Source of the DNA: Pseudovibrio brasiliensis
Lineage (GTDB): Bacteria > Pseudomonadota > Alphaproteobacteria > Rhizobiales > Stappiaceae
Assembly: GCF_018282095.1 (NCBI RefSeq)
Contig: NZ_CP074126.1
Coordinates: 606,501-670,500, forward strand
Direction of reading: 5' to 3'
DNA: 64,000 bases
The position numbers were made by a program, and so were the translations under genes. Positions 45,601 to 53,695 of the stretch are shown one piece after another (positions within the stretch are counted from its first letter, which is position 1; each line of letters begins with the position of its first letter). Below the pieces are notes generated by a model. The model did no database searches, was not told where the DNA came from, and saw only the letters and a program-made list of their open reading frames with translations.

Positions 45601-45640
45601 ATCTCCAGCAAGTGGAAACTGGTTTTCCAGCAAAGATGCG
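45601..45640. repeat. degenerate intergenic palindrome, copy 3
   Basis: CCAGCAAGTGGAAACTGG then TTTTCCAG and a GATGCG end follow the plan of the repeat at 14912 (CCGAAAAGTGGGAACCGG, TTTTCGG), but with changed bases in both arms that mostly keep pairing (CCAG/CTGG). Probably an old, drifted copy. Confidence 0.4.
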
Positions 45641-45677
45641 TGGGAAACAACCCCTCTTGCTGCAAGGAGGAAAGCAA

Positions 45678-45707
45678 TAAAAAAGCGGCCTCCGCAGAAG
45701 GCCGCTT
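45678..45707 (-). terminator. intrinsic terminator of def
   Basis: On the minus strand AAGCGGCC and GGCCGCTT (arms 45700-45707 and 45683-45690) flank a 9-base loop and six U follow. It separates def from fmt. Confidence 0.82.
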
Positions 45708-45731
45708 AACCTAAATGCATTGCCAGACGGA

Positions 45732-46259
45732 TCAGGCTTGCTTTTGCTGCTTGATCATCTTCTTGACGATCCGGTCACGCTTCAGGCGAGACAGATAGTC
45801 AATGAACAATACGCCGTTCAGGTGGTCCAGCTCGTGCTGAATACAGGTTGCCAGCAGGCCACCAGCCTCAATTTCCTGCTTCTCACCTTCAATGTTGAGG
45901 AAGGAGACGCGAACCTCCGCAGGGCGCTCAACATCCTCATAAACGCCAGGAATGGAAAGGCAACCTTCCTGATAGGTGTTCTTCTCTTCAGAAGACCAGG
46001 TGATCTCAGGATTGATGAAAACCATCGGCTCCTTTTCGACGCTGTCGTCTTCTTCGCTTTCACGCTCTGCAACATCCAGAACGAACATGCGCTTCATCAC
46101 ACCAATCTGGCTCGCAGCAAGGCCAATACCTGGCGCGTCATACATGGTCTGCAGCATGTCGTCGGCAAGTGTTCTGATTTCGTCGTTGATGTCTTCAATC
46201 GGAGCACACTTCTCACGAAGGCAGGCTTCCGGGACAAATTTAATCTCGCGAATCGTCAT
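45732..46259 (-). CDS. def: peptide deformylase
   Basis: The 175-residue Fe(II)/Zn hydrolase removes formyl from nascent proteins. All three motifs are present: GIGLAASQIG (44-53), EGCLSIPG with metal ligand C100, and QHELDHLNG with H142, E143 and H146. A 12-residue acidic insert near residues 66-78 (ERESEEDDSVEKE) is a common alphaproteobacterial feature. First gene of the minus-strand def-fmt-GNAT-truA group, but with its own terminator. Confidence 0.95.
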   Translation of the reverse strand: MTIREIKFVPEACLREKCAPIEDINDEIRTLADDMLQTMYDAPGIGLAASQIGVMKRMFVLDVAERESEEDDSVEKEPMVFINPEITWSSEEKNTYQEGCLSIPGVYEDVERPAEVRVSFLNIEGEKQEIEAGGLLATCIQHELDHLNGVLFIDYLSRLKRDRIVKKMIKQQKQA

Positions 46260-46490
46260 AATTACTTTTGAAGTTGTTCTCGTTGCAAAGCTGTCTGCTC
46301 AACATGAGGCCGGCTGACATTGATGTTCTGGCTTCATATCCTCTTATAGGAACTTTGCCAAGTCGTTGACTATAGGCTTTTGGCTAGAGGTTTTTAAGAG
46401 TGCTCCCCATCAATTGAAGGATGTGGGTTGCAGTGCATCCAAGAAAGCTGAGAGGTATCGCGGGCTTGCAAAGTGTTCTATGTTTGTTTC

Positions 46491-47714
46491 ATGGAACAGA
46501 CAGTCTTCACATACGGTGCATTCACCCTCTCATACATTCAGGCAGCCATCATTGGTGGTGGCCTTTTGTTCTTGCTGCTGCTCATCTGGATCATGGGTTT
46601 GCGCGCAAAATTGAACAGGGTGCGCGTTACATCGGCGCTGGAGCAAAAACAGGCTGCGGATACGGAAGCTGCTCTGGCAGAACTGGTGCGCTCTCAAGGG
46701 GAGATGACCGGTCGCATGCAAACCATGGCAGAGGTGTTCGGCTCCCGCCAATCAGACCTGATGCGTGTGGTGAATGACCGTCTGGATGGCCTTGGCAAAA
46801 CGCTGGGTGCTTCTGTTCTGGAAACCCATCGCCAAACTCATGCCAGCCTGACGGGACTGCAGGAGCGTATGGCATTGCTCGACAAAGCCAACAAAACCAT
46901 GGGTGAGTTAGCCGGGCAGGTGACGGATCTGCAAATGGTGCTGAACGACAAGCAGTCTCGTGGCGCATTTGGCCAAGGTCGCATGGAGGCCATCATAGAC
47001 GATGCTCTGCCACCAACCAGCTTCACCTTTCAGGGCACACTCTCTAACCGCTCTCGTCCAGACTGTCTGATCCATATGCCAACGGGGGCACCACCTCTTG
47101 TGGTCGACGCCAAGTTCCCTCTGGAGGCGTTTGCCGCCATCAAAGATGCAGAGACCAAACCTGAGCTGAAAGACGCGGCCAACCGTTTCCGAAAGGATAT
47201 CTCAAAACACCTTGAAGATATCGCGGGTAAGTACCTGCTGCCGGGTGAAACGCAGGACACGGCGCTCATGTTCGTGCCCTCTGAAAGCCTCTTCGCTGAA
47301 ATCCACGAGGGCTTTCCGGATCTGACGCAGAAAGCTCATCGTCTGCGGGTGGTGATCGTCTCTCCATCCTTGCTGGTTCTGGCCGTGCAGGTGATCCAGT
47401 CCGTATTGCGAGATGCCCGCATGCGCGAACAGGCCCACCTCATTCAGGCGGAAGTCGGCAAGCTGCTGCTGGATGTTGGCAGACTGACAGAGCGCGTTTC
47501 CAAACTGCAAAACCACTTCGCCCAAACCAACAAGGATCTCGATCAGATCATGATCTCTGGCGATAAGATCAGCAACCGCGCCCGCAAGATCGACGAGATG
47601 CAGTTGGGCGGCAAAGCGAGTGAGCCGGTTACATCCTCTGCATCGCAAGCACCACAAACAACCCATCTGGCTGATGATGAACTGCCATCACCCTTTCAGT
47701 TCGACCGCAGATAA
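46491..47714 (+). CDS. rmuC: DNA recombination protein RmuC
   Basis: The 407-residue protein has an N-terminal membrane anchor (AAIIGGGLLFLLLLIWIMG), a long coiled coil, and the RmuC nuclease-like domain (GRMEAIIDDALPP, LVVDAKFPLEAF, ETQDTALMFVPSESLFAE). RmuC limits inversion between repeats in E. coli and is predicted to be a nuclease. ATG 46491 gives the anchor right at the start; GTG 46473 would add six residues and neither has a clear ribosome binding site. Its stop is 3 bp from the convergent LysR gene. Confidence 0.9.
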   Translation: MEQTVFTYGAFTLSYIQAAIIGGGLLFLLLLIWIMGLRAKLNRVRVTSALEQKQAADTEAALAELVRSQGEMTGRMQTMAEVFGSRQSDLMRVVNDRLDGLGKTLGASVLETHRQTHASLTGLQERMALLDKANKTMGELAGQVTDLQMVLNDKQSRGAFGQGRMEAIIDDALPPTSFTFQGTLSNRSRPDCLIHMPTGAPPLVVDAKFPLEAFAAIKDAETKPELKDAANRFRKDISKHLEDIAGKYLLPGETQDTALMFVPSESLFAEIHEGFPDLTQKAHRLRVVIVSPSLLVLAVQVIQSVLRDARMREQAHLIQAEVGKLLLDVGRLTERVSKLQNHFAQTNKDLDQIMISGDKISNRARKIDEMQLGGKASEPVTSSASQAPQTTHLADDELPSPFQFDRR

Positions 47715-47717
47715 GCT

Positions 47718-48635
47718 CTAGGAAACCTGCGCAAGGTGGTCTCGTAGTGCCGCCACTGCCGGACGCCGCCAAGCTGCAGAGCTTCCCACCATGTAATAGG
47801 CGTTCCCCGTCATATGACGAGCGGAAACTGGCTCTATCAAAGTGCCTTCTGCCAGATCTTTCTCAATCAGGAGGGAGGGGAGCAGTGCAAGCCCAAGCCC
47901 CTGACGCGCCGCCTCCAACACCATAAAGAAGTGCTCAAAAGAGAGGGAGGTATCTCCCGGCAGATAGCTGGAGAGCTTATGCGCCTCCGCCCAGTACTCC
48001 CAGCTGCCAAGACGGGTGGAATGGATGAGCCGCGGCAACCCGAGAACATCTTGCAGGCTCGCCGGTTGCGCATCACCCAAAAGGCTTTGGCTGCACACCA
48101 AAACCATCTCTTCATCGCAGATATGATGGCTCTCCAGCGCAGACCAGCTGCCTCGCCCAACAGTAAGCGCCACATCCACGCTGGAGGGGTCCCAGTTGAC
48201 GGGGTCTTTGTGCCCAGCAGAAAAATCCGCTGGGATTGTGACTAGGTCAATGCTGATGGCAGGGTAGGCCTCTGTAAACCCTCTGATACGCTGCATCAGC
48301 CACAAGTTGGCCAGAGACGGCAAAGTACCAATACGCAGCTGACCTGAGACCGAGCCCTTCAGCTCATGCTCCAGATCCTCAACCAGCTTCAGCGCATTCT
48401 TCGCTTTCTGGCTGAGCAGCAATCCGTCCTGCGTCAGCGCCAGTGTCTTCCCCTGCCGGGAAAACAGAACAAGCCCGAGCTGCTCCTCCAAACTCTGAAT
48501 ACGCCGCGAAACAGCACCCTGTGTAATGCCAAGCTCTCTGGCCGCCCGCGTAAAGCTGCCATGACGCGCAGCAGCATCAAAAACAGGCAGCACAGATAGG
48601 ATTTGCGAGGTGATCGAAAGATTATGTCGGCTCAT
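47718..48635 (-). CDS. LysR family transcriptional regulator
   Basis: The 305-residue protein has a winged helix-turn-helix (FDAAARHGSFTRAARELGIT, QGAVSRRIQSLEEQLGLVLF) and the usual effector domain, resembling the GcvA branch. It is divergent from the VOC-nitrilase-reductase genes, the standard arrangement for a LysR protein controlling its neighbours. Inverted repeats in the shared region (48639-48720) are candidate binding sites. The effector is unknown; a nitrile or a 2-hydroxyacid pathway product is possible. Confidence 0.92.
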   Translation of the reverse strand: MSRHNLSITSQILSVLPVFDAAARHGSFTRAARELGITQGAVSRRIQSLEEQLGLVLFSRQGKTLALTQDGLLLSQKAKNALKLVEDLEHELKGSVSGQLRIGTLPSLANLWLMQRIRGFTEAYPAISIDLVTIPADFSAGHKDPVNWDPSSVDVALTVGRGSWSALESHHICDEEMVLVCSQSLLGDAQPASLQDVLGLPRLIHSTRLGSWEYWAEAHKLSSYLPGDTSLSFEHFFMVLEAARQGLGLALLPSLLIEKDLAEGTLIEPVSARHMTGNAYYMVGSSAAWRRPAVAALRDHLAQVS

Positions 48636-48638
48636 ATT

Positions 48639-48653
48639 ATGAGTTTAACTCAT
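48639..48653. promoter_or_regulatory. palindrome next to the LysR start
   Basis: ATGAGTTTAACTCAT is a perfect 15-base palindrome 3 bp from the LysR start codon. Its GAGTT/AACTC halves recur at 48705-48720. A repressor bound here would block LysR transcription, as in autoregulation. Confidence 0.5.
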
Positions 48654-48704
48654 GTCTATGTGACTGTCATTGGCCTATCTATGAGATTTTGGGCAGTTTA
48701 AAAC

Positions 48705-48720
48705 AACTCCAACATGAGTT
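48705..48720. promoter_or_regulatory. inverted repeat AACTC-N6-GAGTT
   Basis: The same half-sites as in the palindrome at 48639, in the reverse order, about 85 bp before the VOC start. The spacing (16 bases overall) is near LysR-type boxes. Confidence 0.4.
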
Positions 48721-48805
48721 TTGGGTATAGAACGTACTTCAGATAGTGCTTCCGCTTCTCTCATCTGAATGCGTAAAGAAGTTTGAAAGTAAGGTGAGGC
48801 TGATC

Positions 48806-49231
48806 ATGGCGCATCCATTCCATCTGGCATTTCCAATTGATGATCTGGAGCAGACCAAAACGTTCTACATGGGCGTGCTGGGGTGCAAACAGGGCCGTGA
48901 GCTGGAAGGCAAATGGGTCGATTTTGACCTGTTCGGCCACCAGATGTCCGCCCACCTTCGCGATAAATCGCAAATCTCAATCGGAGTCACTGGCGTAGTT
49001 GATGGCGATGCTGTCCCCGTTCCTCACTTTGGCGTTGTTTTGCCAATGGATGAATGGTTGGCTTTGGCAGACCGCCTGAAAGCGGATGAAGGCATTGAAT
49101 GGCTGCTCGAACCTAAGATCAGGTTTCAGGGCCAGCCGGGAGAGCAGGGAACTTTCTTCATCAAAGATCCCTCGGGCAATGCTCTTGAATTCAAAGCTTT
49201 CGCCAGTGACTCTGACATTTTCGTAACCTGA
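48806..49231 (+). CDS. VOC family protein (glyoxalase/dioxygenase fold)
   Basis: The 141-residue protein has two beta-alpha-beta modules of the vicinal oxygen chelate fold: HLAFPIDDLEQTKTFYMGVLG at the start and FFIKDPSGNALEFKAF at the end, with metal ligand candidates H5 and the C-terminal Glu. Reaction unknown. ATG 48806 follows AAGGTGAGG. It is 10 bp upstream of the first nitrilase gene, so probably the first gene of that operon. Confidence 0.88.
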   Translation: MAHPFHLAFPIDDLEQTKTFYMGVLGCKQGRELEGKWVDFDLFGHQMSAHLRDKSQISIGVTGVVDGDAVPVPHFGVVLPMDEWLALADRLKADEGIEWLLEPKIRFQGQPGEQGTFFIKDPSGNALEFKAFASDSDIFVT

Positions 49232-49241
49232 GTAGAACCCC

Positions 49242-50240
49242 ATGGAAATTTTTGAAGCAACACATACAACACAAAACCCCGCTGCATCTGATAAAATCAA
49301 AGTTGCTCTCGCCCAGATCGCTCCGGTCTGGCTGAAGCGCGAAGCAACACTGCAAAAAGTGGCAGATGCGGTAGAACTCGCAGGCAAACAAGGTTGCCAG
49401 CTCGTCACCTTCGGCGAAGCTCTGGTGCCGGGTTATCCGTTCTGGATTGAGCGCACTGACGGTGCCCGCTTCAACGACCCAAAGCAAAAAGCAATTTACG
49501 CCGAGTACCTTGAGCAAGGCATCGTGATCGAAGACGGCCACCTTGATGGCATCTGCGCAATCGCGAAGAAATTCAGCATTGCTGTGTATCTCGGCGTGAT
49601 GGAACGTGCTGCCAACAGAAGCGGCCACAGCCTCTACTGCACACTGGTTTACATCGATCAGAACGGTGAAATCGGCTCCTCTCACCGCAAGTTGCAGCCA
49701 ACCTATGAAGAGCGCCTTGCATGGGCACCGGGTGATGGCAACGGCTTGCGCGTGCATCCGCTGGGCCGCTTCACTGTTGGTGGTCTCAACTGCTTCGAAA
49801 ACTGGATGCCTCTGTCCCGCGCTGCTCTGTATGCGCAAGGTGAAGACCTCCACGTTGCTGTCTGGCCGGGCGGACTTCACAACACAGAAGACACAACCCG
49901 CTTCGTCGCGAAGGAAAGCAGAAGCTATGTGATTTCAGTATCTGGCCTCATGCGTCCATCAGACTTCCCGGAGGACACGCTGGAACTCGCCGAAATTCTG
50001 GAAAACAGCAATGATTTCCTCGCAAATGGTGGCTCCTGCATCTCCGCACCAGATGGTTCCTGGGTTGTTGAGCCTCAGGTCGGCAAAGAAGTGCTGATCA
50101 CTGCTGAGCTGGATCATGCAGTCGTGCGCGGTGAGCGCCAGAACTTCGATCCAACCGGCCACTACAGCCGCCCGGACGTGACTCGTTTGTTGGTTGATCG
50201 CAAACGCCAGCAATTGGCTGATTTCATCGACGCTGAATGA
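49242..50240 (+). CDS. nitrilase family carbon-nitrogen hydrolase, copy 1
   Basis: The 332-residue protein has the full nitrilase triad: E59 (VTFGEALVPGYPFW), K150 (HRKLQPTYEERLAW) and C184 (GGLNCFENWMPL). The Cys-x-Glu-Asn and following Trp-Met-Pro are typical of true nitrilases that turn nitriles into acids and ammonia. It is nearly a twin of the gene at 50465. VOC gene 10 bp upstream; GhrA-like gene downstream. Substrate unknown; a hydroxynitrile would fit the reductase. Confidence 0.9.
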   Translation: MEIFEATHTTQNPAASDKIKVALAQIAPVWLKREATLQKVADAVELAGKQGCQLVTFGEALVPGYPFWIERTDGARFNDPKQKAIYAEYLEQGIVIEDGHLDGICAIAKKFSIAVYLGVMERAANRSGHSLYCTLVYIDQNGEIGSSHRKLQPTYEERLAWAPGDGNGLRVHPLGRFTVGGLNCFENWMPLSRAALYAQGEDLHVAVWPGGLHNTEDTTRFVAKESRSYVISVSGLMRPSDFPEDTLELAEILENSNDFLANGGSCISAPDGSWVVEPQVGKEVLITAELDHAVVRGERQNFDPTGHYSRPDVTRLLVDRKRQQLADFIDAE

Positions 50241-50264
50241 AACTAAGTACTCAGGAATAAGGAG

Positions 50265-50409
50265 TGAGGCAGGACGTAAAGTAGCCCGGTTTTCCTCTCA
50301 AAAATTTCAGTGAAGTTGAGAGATGCAACTCGCTACAGACCATCCTGCCTCATAGTAAGATTAAGATCTGGAACGGAAAAACCTTGTCATTCAAATGACA
50401 TTTGGTTTT
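50265..50409 (+). other. strongly structured spacer between the two nitrilase genes
   Basis: Three nested perfect stems: TGAGGCAGGA/TCCTGCCTCA (50265-50274, 50343-50352), GTAGC/GCTAC (50281-50285, 50332-50336), CTCTCAA/TTGAGAG (50295-50301, 50316-50322). A separate hairpin follows: AAAACC/GGTTTT (50378-50383, 50404-50409) around TGTCAT/ATGACA. TCTTTTTTG comes after at 50426. It may be an RNA switch, attenuator or mRNA stabiliser. Confidence 0.5.
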
Positions 50410-50464
50410 GCGGCCCTGCCGTGCCTCTTTTTTGATCTTTACCTTGCATACTGAGTATTAAGCC

Positions 50465-51460
50465 ATGGAAGTTTTGGAAGTTACGCATACATCGGAAAAC
50501 TCATCCGCATCAGACAAAATCAAAGTGGCCCTCGCGCAGATCGCCCCGGTCTGGCTGAAGCGAGAAGCGACCTTGCAAAAGGTACTGGATGCGGTGGAGC
50601 TGGCTGGCAAACAGGACTGCCAGCTCGTGGCCTTTGGCGAAACACTTGTGCCGGGATATCCCTTCTGGATCGAACGGACAGATGGCGCGCGGTTCAACGA
50701 CCCAAAGCAAAAAGCCATGTATGCGCGATTTCTGGATCAGGGCGTCGTCATTGAGGAAGGTCACCTCGATGCAGTCTGCGCCATGGCGAAGAAACACAGC
50801 ATATCCGTCTACCTCGGCGTGATGGAACGAGCTGCGAACAGAAGTGGTCATAGCCTCTACTGCACACTGGTCTACATTGATCAAAACGGAGAGATCGGAT
50901 CCGTCCACCGCAAGCTGCAACCAAGTTATGCGGAGCGCCTTGCATGGGCACCAGGCGATGGCAACGGCCTGCGTGTGCATCCACTGGGTCGGTTCACCGT
51001 TGGTGGCCTCAACTGCGCAGAAAACTGGATGCCGCTGTCCCGCGTCGCCCTTTATGCGCAAGGGGAAGATTTGCATGTTGCTGTCTGGCCAGGTGGTTTG
51101 CGCAACACAGAAGATCCAACCCGCTTCGTGGCAAAGGAAAGCAGAAGCTACGTACTCTCTGTCTCTGGGCTCATGCGGACTTCAGATTTCCCGGAGGATA
51201 CGCCGGAACTCGCTGAAATCCTTGAAGGCAGTAGTGAGTTCCTTGCTGATGGCGGCTCCTGCATCGCAGCGCCGGATGGCTCATGGATTGTGGAACCCCA
51301 AGTGGGCAGGGAGCTTCTGATCACCGCAGAGCTGGATCACGCCATGGTCCGTGCTGAGCGCCAGCTCTTCGACCCAACCGGTCACTACAGCCGACCGGAT
51401 GTAACCCGCTTGGTCGTCGACCGAAAACGTCAGCAGCTTGCTGATTTTGTCGACTCTTAA
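50465..51460 (+). CDS. nitrilase family carbon-nitrogen hydrolase, copy 2
   Basis: The 331-residue protein aligns without gaps to the upstream nitrilase over almost its whole length, with the triad at the same positions: E59, K150 and C184 (GGLNCAENW; Phe185 of copy 1 is Ala here). Most residues are identical and differences cluster at the N-terminus and near residues 85-115, so the genes arose by fairly recent tandem duplication. The change beside the nucleophile could alter substrate size preference, which is inference. Confidence 0.9.
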   Translation: MEVLEVTHTSENSSASDKIKVALAQIAPVWLKREATLQKVLDAVELAGKQDCQLVAFGETLVPGYPFWIERTDGARFNDPKQKAMYARFLDQGVVIEEGHLDAVCAMAKKHSISVYLGVMERAANRSGHSLYCTLVYIDQNGEIGSVHRKLQPSYAERLAWAPGDGNGLRVHPLGRFTVGGLNCAENWMPLSRVALYAQGEDLHVAVWPGGLRNTEDPTRFVAKESRSYVLSVSGLMRTSDFPEDTPELAEILEGSSEFLADGGSCIAAPDGSWIVEPQVGRELLITAELDHAMVRAERQLFDPTGHYSRPDVTRLVVDRKRQQLADFVDS

Positions 51461-51552
51461 TAAAACGAACTGCGCAATTGATATATGACAGCGCAGTGCC
51501 GAAGATTACTCGTTGATCCTCGGAAGAAACACACTTGAAAATGGAGTGCCTT

Positions 51553-52497
51553 ATGAACCTGGTCTTGTCTCTCAAAAACTTCAACGAAGCTGAGTGGATC
51601 GACCGGCTACAAGCACTCCTGCCCAACCGAAAGATAGAAGGCTGGAATGGTGGTGTCTCCGAGCCGGAAAAAGCAGAGTATCTGCTTGCATGGAAGCCAG
51701 ACCCAGCTGTTTTCGCAGCGCTGCCAAACCTAAAAGTGATCTTTTCATTGGGCGCAGGTGTTGACCATCTCACATCCCTGCCAGAGCTACCAAAACTCCC
51801 ACTCGTGCGCATTGTTGATCCGGACCTGACCAGTCGCATGACCGAGTGGGTTGTCTTCCAGACATTGCTCCACCACCGCCAACACCTGACGTACGCGGCT
51901 CAACAAGAAGCGGGCGTTTGGCATGGCCACAGGCAATGGGCCGCAAAAGATGTTCGTGTCGGCATTCTGGGGCTTGGTGAGCTGGGATTGGATTCCGCCA
52001 AAGCACTCAAATCACTCGGTTTCAACGTTGCAGGCTGGTCCCGCACATCAAAAACGGCTGAAGGCATTGAGAGCTTTGCCGGTGAAGACCAGCTGGAAGC
52101 ATTCCTGAACCGCACAGATATTCTGGTCAACCTTCTGCCATCCACGCCAGCAACGCATAAATTGATCAACGCAGACCGACTTGCCATGTTATCGCAAAAT
52201 GGAGCGATTGGTGGCCCCGTCTACATCAACGCAGGTCGCGGAGCGACACAGGACGAAGCCGCGATTGATGCAGCTTTGACGTCTGGCACACTCAAAGGCG
52301 CAAGTCTCGATGTGTTTGCAGTTGAACCTTTGCCGGAAGAGAGCCCGCTCTGGAAACAGAAAAACTGCATCAACACCCCACATGTTGCCGCCGAAAGCGA
52401 TCCGCAGGCGCTCTCCGAGTACGTGGTAAAGCAAATCATAGGCTTTGAAAGCGGAGAGGCTCTGGAGAACCTCGTAGACTTGGAAGTTGGCTACTAA
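51553..52497 (+). CDS. ghrA: 2-hydroxyacid dehydrogenase, GhrA-like glyoxylate/hydroxypyruvate reductase
   Basis: The 314-residue enzyme has the Rossmann motif VGILGLGELG, INAGRGA with the catalytic Arg, DVFAVEPLPEESPLW with the Glu, and NTPHVAAES with the catalytic His, as in GhrA. It reduces glyoxylate or hydroxypyruvate with NADPH. GGAG six bases before ATG 51553 sets the start; TTG 51535 is rejected. It is 92 bp downstream of the second nitrilase, probably one transcription unit. Confidence 0.9.
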   Translation: MNLVLSLKNFNEAEWIDRLQALLPNRKIEGWNGGVSEPEKAEYLLAWKPDPAVFAALPNLKVIFSLGAGVDHLTSLPELPKLPLVRIVDPDLTSRMTEWVVFQTLLHHRQHLTYAAQQEAGVWHGHRQWAAKDVRVGILGLGELGLDSAKALKSLGFNVAGWSRTSKTAEGIESFAGEDQLEAFLNRTDILVNLLPSTPATHKLINADRLAMLSQNGAIGGPVYINAGRGATQDEAAIDAALTSGTLKGASLDVFAVEPLPEESPLWKQKNCINTPHVAAESDPQALSEYVVKQIIGFESGEALENLVDLEVGY

Positions 52498-52515
52498 GAG
52501 GATCATTTCTTGATG

Positions 52516-52577
52516 AAACCTTAGCGGGAAAGCCCGAAAACCCAAACAAGTTGAGTGCCTCAATCAATCTAAGGTTT
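52516..52577 (+). other. predicted three-way-junction RNA element
   Basis: AAACCTTAG (52516-52524) and CTAAGGTTT (52569-52577) form a perfect 9-bp closing stem around two hairpins, CGGG-AAAG-CCCG (52525-52536) and TTGAG-TGC-CTCAA (52551-52563), joined by an A-rich linker. No T-run follows. It lies 18 bp after ghrA and 52 bp before flp. I do not match it to a known riboswitch class. Confidence 0.5.
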
Positions 52578-52628
52578 AGCTGCAAGGAGTAGCATCACAC
52601 ACAACTATAACAATAAAGTTGTGACCTG

Positions 52629-52844
52629 ATGCTCTCCATCCTGCGAGGTTTGTTCCAGCGAGAACTGGGCAGTGCGACAATTGAATTTGGGCTTATTTCT
52701 GGTCTTATCGCTCTGGCCATCCTCGCCATGGTGTCTGCCCCTACACTCACCAATTCTGCCTTTATTCCAGCCAGTAACAAGGCACAGACCGGTGAAGCGG
52801 AGCGCGATCTGCAGTTGTGGGAGCTTGTGAAACCAAACAATTAA
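52629..52844 (+). CDS. flp: Flp-type IVb pilin
   Basis: The 71-residue prepilin has a short leader ending ELG, then SATIEF with Glu at +5 and Phe at +6, the class IVb cleavage motif, followed by the hydrophobic assembly helix (GLISGLIALAILAMVSAP). It is the major pilus subunit candidate, matured by the CpaA-type peptidase encoded next. Only one pilin gene is seen in the window. Phe replaces the more usual Tyr. Confidence 0.9.
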   Translation: MLSILRGLFQRELGSATIEFGLISGLIALAILAMVSAPTLTNSAFIPASNKAQTGEAERDLQLWELVKPNN

Positions 52845-52952
52845 ATTTGTAAATAAATGAGGTTCCAGGAGATAAAAATATCAGTCGTTAAGGTCCTGTT
52901 TGGATTTGCCCTTGCAAAACCATAGTACGGTATTTGTGGGGGAGATCACGAC

Positions 52953-53465
52953 ATGATTGCAAATGGACTATTGATCATATTTCCATTGCTGCTTGCAGTT
53001 GCTGCTTTCTTTGATCTCTTCACCATGACAATCCCAAACAAACTCAACTTGCTTCTTGTTGTTGCATTTGTCGCCATGGCCTTCCTGCTACAGCTACCAC
53101 TCCAACAAGTGGGCATGAGCTTCGCACTAGGCTTCGGCGTCATGGTCATTGGCTTCGGATTGTTTGCTCTGGGTGTGATGGGTGGCGGTGATGTCAAATT
53201 TCTGGCCGCAATTTCACTCTGGCTGGGTCTGTCCATGAACATGCTGGACTTCATCCTGCTCACCAGCATCTATGGCGGGGCATTAACGCTGGTCATCTTG
53301 GCATTGCGCAAGGTGCCGTACTTCCCGCAGTTCATGCACGGGCAGGCCTGGTTGCTGAAGTTGCACGATAAAAAGTCCGGCGTGCCCTATGGAATAGCCA
53401 TCGCGATTGCAGGAATTCAGGTGTACCCGAACACCCTTTGGTTCTCGCAGATTCCAACTTTGTGA
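52953..53465 (+). CDS. cpaA: prepilin peptidase CpaA/TadV (A24)
   Basis: The 170-residue polytopic aspartic protease carries the two catalytic residues D21 (FFDLFTMTIPNK) and D80 (MGGGDVKFL), the GxGD-type arrangement. It lacks the N-terminal methylase domain of PilD, as is normal for TadV/CpaA. GTGGGGGAGATC precedes ATG 52953. It processes the Flp prepilin. Confidence 0.93.
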   Translation: MIANGLLIIFPLLLAVAAFFDLFTMTIPNKLNLLLVVAFVAMAFLLQLPLQQVGMSFALGFGVMVIGFGLFALGVMGGGDVKFLAAISLWLGLSMNMLDFILLTSIYGGALTLVILALRKVPYFPQFMHGQAWLLKLHDKKSGVPYGIAIAIAGIQVYPNTLWFSQIPTL

Positions 53466-53614
53466 GCATATCGCGAGCAATTAATCTAAACAAAGTATTA
53501 ATGTTTGGGACTAGTGTGTTTTCACTAGGGCTAACCTGTTGCTCTTCATGAATATTCCCAATTTGACTCTATGCACATAAGTAAAAATTACAAATGTAGT
53601 GTTGTTACGGAATA

Positions 53615-53654
53615 TTAACTATGTCTTGACAATTTTTGCTCAAATTAGGGTTAA
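53615..53654 (+). promoter_or_regulatory. cpaB promoter region with CtrA-like box and shared 13-mer
   Basis: TTAA-N7-TTGAC (53615-53630) differs from the CtrA box TTAA-N7-TTAAC by one base and overlaps a TTGACA -35. AAATTAGGGTTAA (53642-53654) recurs exactly upstream of tadD in the same orientation to its gene. cpaB starts at 53696. Confidence 0.5.
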
Positions 53655-53695
53655 CGAATGCTGCTTAGCCAAATCTCTTAGAGGGTGGGTGCCAC

